Below the pieces are notes generated by a model. It was given only the letters and a program-made list of their open reading frames with translations. It did not search any database and was not told the origin of the DNA. Made by a program: the position numbers and the translations under genes. DNA of 64,000 nt from Lateolabrax maculatus (taxonomy: Eukaryota > Chordata > Actinopteri > Acropomatiformes > Lateolabracidae): assembly GCA_031216445.1 (NCBI GenBank), contig CM062218.1, positions 19,037,501 through 19,101,500 of the forward strand. The letters are read 5' to 3'. Below are positions 60,111 to 64,000 of the stretch, in pieces. Position 1 is the first letter of the stretch; every line of letters starts with the position of its first letter.

Positions 60111-63100
60111 CCTTTCTTTTCAGTTTAGAAATAGACAGTCTGGTGTCAGGTTAATGTGCTGTTAGTCAAAGCTAAAGTGTGGACAGCTTGCGGAGTTGAA
60201 GCCTTGCTTGAAAAATGCATACTATAATATAAAAGAGTGAAGAATTAGAATGTGCATCAGGCTCCTGGGCCAGTAGTTTGGGACTTATGTTGCTGGCCAT
60301 TAATCTCATTTTTGTAGGTATAATCCTAAATAAATAAAAGTTAGCGATACCTGTGGATACTCGAAGTAAAAGCAAATACAGTTTAATACTACGGTTGCCA
60401 GAAATCTGGCCCACTCACTGAGCAGTTCCTTTGCCAGAAATACAGCAGAGGAGCAACTGGTGTATCCATTTACAGTGCAGCTAAACAAACACATTGTTCT
60501 AATACAGATACTTTAAGCAAACGCAGTCTGATTCCACACTAGTAAAGCTGGTTACCTTACTGAGGAGTGGGAGGTGTGCAGCCAGTTCATTATGGACTGC
60601 AAATTATCCACAAAAACTGCTGAAAATGACCACGTTTGGATTTGCGGAGACCTTTTTGACTTTCATTTATGATAGCACCAACCTACATGACAAATGCATT
60701 GTGTTTCCTGTAATTGCTTTACATTAAAGCCGCCCCATGTTTTGCCAGTTGAATGCTTTTAAGGTGAAAATGTTGGGTTTGCATTAGCAGTAACTGAATA
60801 CTGCTATGACACAGAGTTAGGGGAGTGAACAGTGAGGCTGATATCAATGAAGTTGAATTAAAAAATGGTAATGCTGGATTACGATTTTTGATTTGAATTA
60901 AGTGGACCATTTGCAATGAAAACTCCTGTGTTGATGTCAAAAGAAAGCAAAAAGGTTTAATGGCTGTTGCAAAAAAAAATGCAGACCATAAATTTTTTTT
61001 TTCAAACTTTTTACATAGCTGCATTGATTTATAGTCAGTGTTAGTTGATTTTACTGGTTTGCACCCATTTCTGCATCAGTTTGTCAACATTTATTATGAA
61101 TTCCCCTTACTTCCTATTCGCAATCACAACCAGGAGGGTCATGGGAAAGACATCCAATCCACAAAACTGGCCAAAGACAGGTGGAGCTTGTGACAACAAA
61201 AATTCTAATCTACATTTTATCATCAGTACTTTATGTAATCAAACTAGTGCCTCCTGATTATTAGGAGACATTACTTCATTTGTGGCAGCTGAGACAAATA
61301 CCCTTCAGCCACACTTTCTGATTTAGGCTGATACTCCATACATTTGGTGACTCTAAGTGTTTGTTCCATGTTGTGCTGCCATATATTACCTGACACTAGT
61401 ACTCACGTGCTGATATAGGTCAGACTGGCCATTAAGTAAGCAAGTACCTTTAATAGGAAAACAGAACTGATAGTAAATAGTGTCTAGTAGTACACAGTGG
61501 CCGTTAACCATTAGCAAAGTAAAGCGACATTTGCATAAAAGCCTTTATATGCAAATGCTCTCCAGTAGATGCTTGCCTCTCTACTATCCCTGTGAACCCA
61601 CGCTAATTCCAGCTCCTCTGAGACCTCACAAGACTACAAATAAAAGTATTCATGGCCATTAGAAGACTTTAACACTTTTTGCATCAATGCTGTGCTTTAG
61701 AAGAGAGAAAAAAAACACAGAATGGTGTTGTTTGTTCTTTGTGTTTATAAAAGAAAACACACTTCTTTCATCAGATTTGGAGATAAACAAGGTCACTGGG
61801 ATGGGGCGTTTGTAGTGCTCAGAATATAATTGGCTGTGTTTTAAATCACACTGTAATTAGAATTTACCATGCCTAATTTGAGCGTGATAAGACAGAAGTC
61901 CCACAGGCTCCTGAACAGGAAGTCGCATGCAGTTTTCCACATTTTCACACTCACATGTGCTTCACTTTGGATCGATCGCAAGCTCTCTGGTTGGAGGCTT
62001 TGTAGTCGTCAAATATGAGCGGGTTGCTGGAAGAGAAGTCCTGCTCTGGAAGGGGAATCGACTCATAGCACTCAGCACTGTTTTCTTCACCGCTTGAGGC
62101 GGTCTAAGTTCTATCAAGTAAACATCCTCCGCTGTACCCGTCAGACAGAAAATTAGAGAGATTTCTTTTTTACCGTTTTTTTCCCTCCTGCCCCAAATGT
62201 GTGATGTTTCACCGACACGCCGCACAGCTGAAATGGAATGCATTGAGAGAAAATGACCCAGAGAGCAACCTTGGCAGTTTTTCTTCTGCCTCTTTAGATC
62301 GGTAAACTGCCTTTAAAAGAAAGCCCAGTTGGTCTAAAAAGCTCAAACATGTTACCAGATCAGAAGGTCACAGCGCCTTTGATTTCCAACACAGCAGCTT
62401 GACTTTTCTTCCATCTGGATTACAGTGGAGGTTAGACTACGGGTTCTGTGTTTATTCATCCAGATGACTGGACAGGTCAGTATCTCACAGGAGCTATTTT
62501 GCAGCAGATCTTTATGAGAGCCTAGCTTATTTACCTAAATGTCAAAGATGAAATGAACCCCCAAAACTTATTATTTCGAAACATTTTAAAATCGACAAAT
62601 GCACAAGGAAACATCCATCACTGAACAGGAAGAAATATCAGTTGTTGTTTTTTTTATCTGCATTTTCCTTAATAGACAGGAAAGCAATTCAGCCACAAGA
62701 CATGCTGTGTTTTGCGTAATGGACGTGACTCACTGTTTCTCGACTAGAGGAACTTGCCCTCCACCCTCGCTGTTCCTCCGTCTCCACCTACACATATAAC
62801 CTGCCGCTGAATGCACCAAATTTATCGCTACGGTTGTAACAAGTCATTCCGGCCGATGTAGGAAATCATTAACTGGAATGGAAGTAGAAGAGGCAGATTG
62901 ACTCCAAACATAATAAATTACAGCACCTCATCATAAAGACCTGGGATGCAGTGGACATCTCATATTCATGATATATAATACTATCCTTGTAATAGTATAT
63001 TTTAATGCTTTAAGATCATATGAACATGTTGTGTAGAAAGAGGATATACTGTATGTTACCTGATCCATCCCGACTATGCACACAAATCTACTTCTCGCTC

Positions 63101-63209
63101 CAACCATTTGTCACATTCTTCTCAAAAAAAGCTAATAAGATGTAGAGAAATGTGTTTGAGTTTCTGCTCTTTCATCTAAACCTGAGTGGATGTTTGTGTC
63201 TCGTGTCAG

Positions 63210-63390
63210 GAGTCGAGGAGGAGTCCCCCCCCTGCATGCAGCCGTGCCCCGAGGAGCAGCGCCCAGAGGAGCCCCGCCCAGCCGCGCTCCATCTTCCAGA
63301 GGGAGGGGGGTTCAGAGAGCCAGAGGCGCCCCCCCAACTGCCGGATACCGGCCGGCTCCTCCCATAGTTCAGGACACATATGGCGAATAT
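63210..63390 (+). CDS. khdrbs3: khdrbs3 exon 6 (RG/Pro-rich region)
   Basis: One base completes the split Arg; then SRGGVPPLHAAVPRGAAPRG, APPSRAPSSRGRGVQRARG and APPTAGYRPAPPIVQDTYGEY to a GTGAGT donor: 181 nt, 60 further codons. The many RG dipeptides, the P..P runs (possible SH3/WW ligands) and the GYRP...TYGEY end match the low-complexity tail of KHDRBS3; as I recall the mammalian exon is about five residues longer. C and G homopolymers (C8 at 63225-63232, a G6 run and a C7 run) make the frame fragile, but both ends fit the family in the same frame. The Tyr-rich exons that should follow are beyond the window. Confidence 0.94.
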
Positions 63391-63458
63391 GTGAGTATAT
63401 TTAAAGACCAAGTCAGCACTGAGAGCGTATATACCAATATACTTGTGTTTTTCAGTGT

Positions 63459-63702
63459 GATAGGGCTGAAACCAATCCAACAAAAACTAATTTCAAATAT
63501 CGATTACTTATAATAATAGTCATTTATCGAGCAAAAGTGTCAAACATTTCCTTGTCTAAGTTACTCATATGTGACAATGTGCTGCTTTTCTCTGTTTTAT
63601 GTCATTGTCAGTTGGATATATTTGGGTTGTGGACTAAACAAGCAAATCGACTTGTTTTGGGAACTTGTGCAACTGTGGTATTTCTGGCATTCTTATAGAC
63701 TT
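63459..63702 (+). repeat. Dispersed teleost repeat (GATTAATC family), copy 5
   Basis: Starts AGGGCTGAAAC, then CATTTATCGAGCAAAAGTG, CTGCTTTTCTCTGTTTTATG, TTGGATATATTTGGGTTGTG and a GACTAAACAAGCAA block: the canonical order of this family. It is terminated by the target-site duplication of the SINE-like insertion, so it may have been the insertion host. Confidence 0.75.
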
Positions 63703-63914
63703 GGCCTTCTATTGATCTTCTTCTTCTTTCGGCTGCTCCCCGTTAGTGGTCACCACAGCAGATATCTGATGTATTTTGTAATCCGCGTTTTGATCTGGCA
63801 TAGGTCTTTATGGTGGATGCCCTTCCTGACGCGACCCTCCCCATTTATCCAGGCTTGGGACCGGTACTGGCTTGTGCATACCCCAGTAGCTGGGTTACTA
63901 GGCCTTCTATTGAT
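63703..63914 (-). mobile_element. SINE-like / truncated non-LTR insertion with 14-bp TSD
   Basis: GGCCTTCTATTGAT occurs at 63703-63716 and again, identical, at 63901-63914, enclosing a 184-bp insert. The insert contains GGATGCCCTTCCTGACGC, CCTCCCCATTTATCCAGGCT and TGGGACCGG, a widespread fish repeat. One end is CTTCTTCTTCTTTC, which on the minus strand is a GAA-rich tail; so I place the element on the minus strand. A 14-bp duplication with a simple tail points to LINE-type target-primed insertion. No coding capacity. Confidence 0.82.
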
Positions 63915-64000
63915 GAATTTAAAAACAAAATCTGTAGATAGATTAATAATAAAAATAATTGTCATACTTCCTATTAAGGATTATACTTTAGCAGTTTCCC

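Larger units (their letters stand above)
58608..63209 (+). other. khdrbs3: khdrbs3 intron 5, about 4.6 kb
   Basis: GTAACC donor to TCGTGTCAG acceptor. It begins with a (GT)8 run. A 21-bp perfect palindrome sits at 59618-59638 and a hAT-type terminal sequence at 60023-60110. The stretches 58640-59610, 60120-61950 and 62250-63200 show no gene or repeat that I can identify. Confidence 0.92.
1..64000 (+). other. khdrbs3: khdrbs3 gene body, partial at both ends
   Basis: Six exon pieces in the same orientation join without frame breaks into 248 codons of a STAR-family RNA-binding protein. The order is QUA1 end, KH domain, QUA2, RG/Pro-rich tail. Every junction has AG acceptors and GT donors with matching phase: exon 1 leaves one base completed by two bases of exon 2, exons 2/3, 3/4 and 4/5 join between codons, and exon 5 leaves two bases completed by one of exon 6. 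Known for the family: KHDRBS proteins are nuclear RNA binders recognising A/U-rich UAAA-type motifs and controlling exon choice, for example in neurexin transcripts; KHDRBS3 is enriched in brain and testis. The promoter, 5' UTR, first 16 or so codons, Tyr-rich C-terminus and 3' UTR are outside the window. Confidence 0.95.
63391..64000 (+). other. khdrbs3: khdrbs3 intron 6, first 610 bp
   Basis: Starts with a strong GTGAGT donor. Two repeats occupy most of it: an old multi-copy teleost repeat (63459-63702) and, inserted at or beside its end, a SINE-like element with a 14-bp target duplication (63703-63914). The next exon, expected to encode the DYDDGYG-type Tyr-rich segment, is not reached. 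Confidence 0.9.

Noticed and set aside
60023..60215. Complete hAT element between CAGGGGTC and a GAGTTGAAGCCTTG word near 60195
   Set aside because: The right-hand match is poor and flanking 8-mers differ; only a single terminus is supported.
41611..63390. Assignment of the gene to khdrbs2 or khdrbs1
   Set aside because: Exon 2 reads FIDVVINKNMKLGQ and exon 4 APPAEAYARMGH, the KHDRBS3 forms; KHDRBS2 has ISNKNIKL and APPGEAYSRMSH types, and KHDRBS1 has a much longer N-terminus and different linker.
1..64000. CRISPR arrays, prokaryotic operons, endogenous viral genes, tRNA/rRNA genes
   Set aside because: No regularly spaced repeats with unique spacers, no compact gene clusters, no gag/pol/env-type frames, and no intact tRNA or rRNA sequence recognised; the only tRNA-like sequence is the SINE head at 49053.

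Overview
The window is a piece of a vertebrate, almost certainly teleost (probably percomorph), chromosome. It is one large interrupted gene: short coding exons with canonical GT-AG borders sit in long non-coding sequence filled with microsatellites and old dispersed repeats of types I recognise from spiny-rayed fish genomes. There are no bacterial-style gene clusters, operons, CRISPR arrays or phage genes. Nearly all open frames outside the exons below are chance frames in introns.

The gene is khdrbs3 (SLM-2 / T-STAR), a STAR-family KH-domain RNA-binding protein that regulates alternative splicing in the nucleus. Six plus-strand exon pieces join in frame: 1-40 (3' end of the first coding exon, cut by the window edge), 41611-41729, 49815-49931, 57401-57547, 58468-58607 and 63210-63390. 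Together they give 744 nt (248 codons) of continuous frame, from within the N-terminal QUA1 segment through the KH domain (GPRG loop) and QUA2 to the Arg-Gly/Pro-rich region, stopping at the TYGEY motif before the Tyr-rich C-terminus. The start codon lies upstream of the window and the last exons lie downstream. The paralogue khdrbs2 is excluded by diagnostic residues in exon 2.

Layout: intron 1 (41-41610) is about 41.6 kb, roughly two thirds of the window. Intron 2 is 8.1 kb, intron 3 7.5 kb, intron 4 0.9 kb, intron 5 4.6 kb, and 0.6 kb of intron 6 is present. Introns carry: a non-autonomous hAT-like transposon with a perfect 8-bp target-site duplication (52480-52971); a SINE-like or truncated non-LTR insertion with a perfect 14-bp duplication (63703-63914); a decayed PIF/Harbinger transposase on the minus strand (about 47370-47697); a tRNA-derived SINE-like copy (about 49053-49216); a degenerate hAT-like element (8849-9409); and several multi-copy teleost repeats in both orientations. 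Exon 5 is bracketed by TG-rich tracts, the most plausible splicing-regulatory feature visible here.

I found no convincing second protein-coding gene, no RNA gene and no previously undescribed multi-gene system. Conserved intronic enhancers may be present but cannot be proven from a single sequence.
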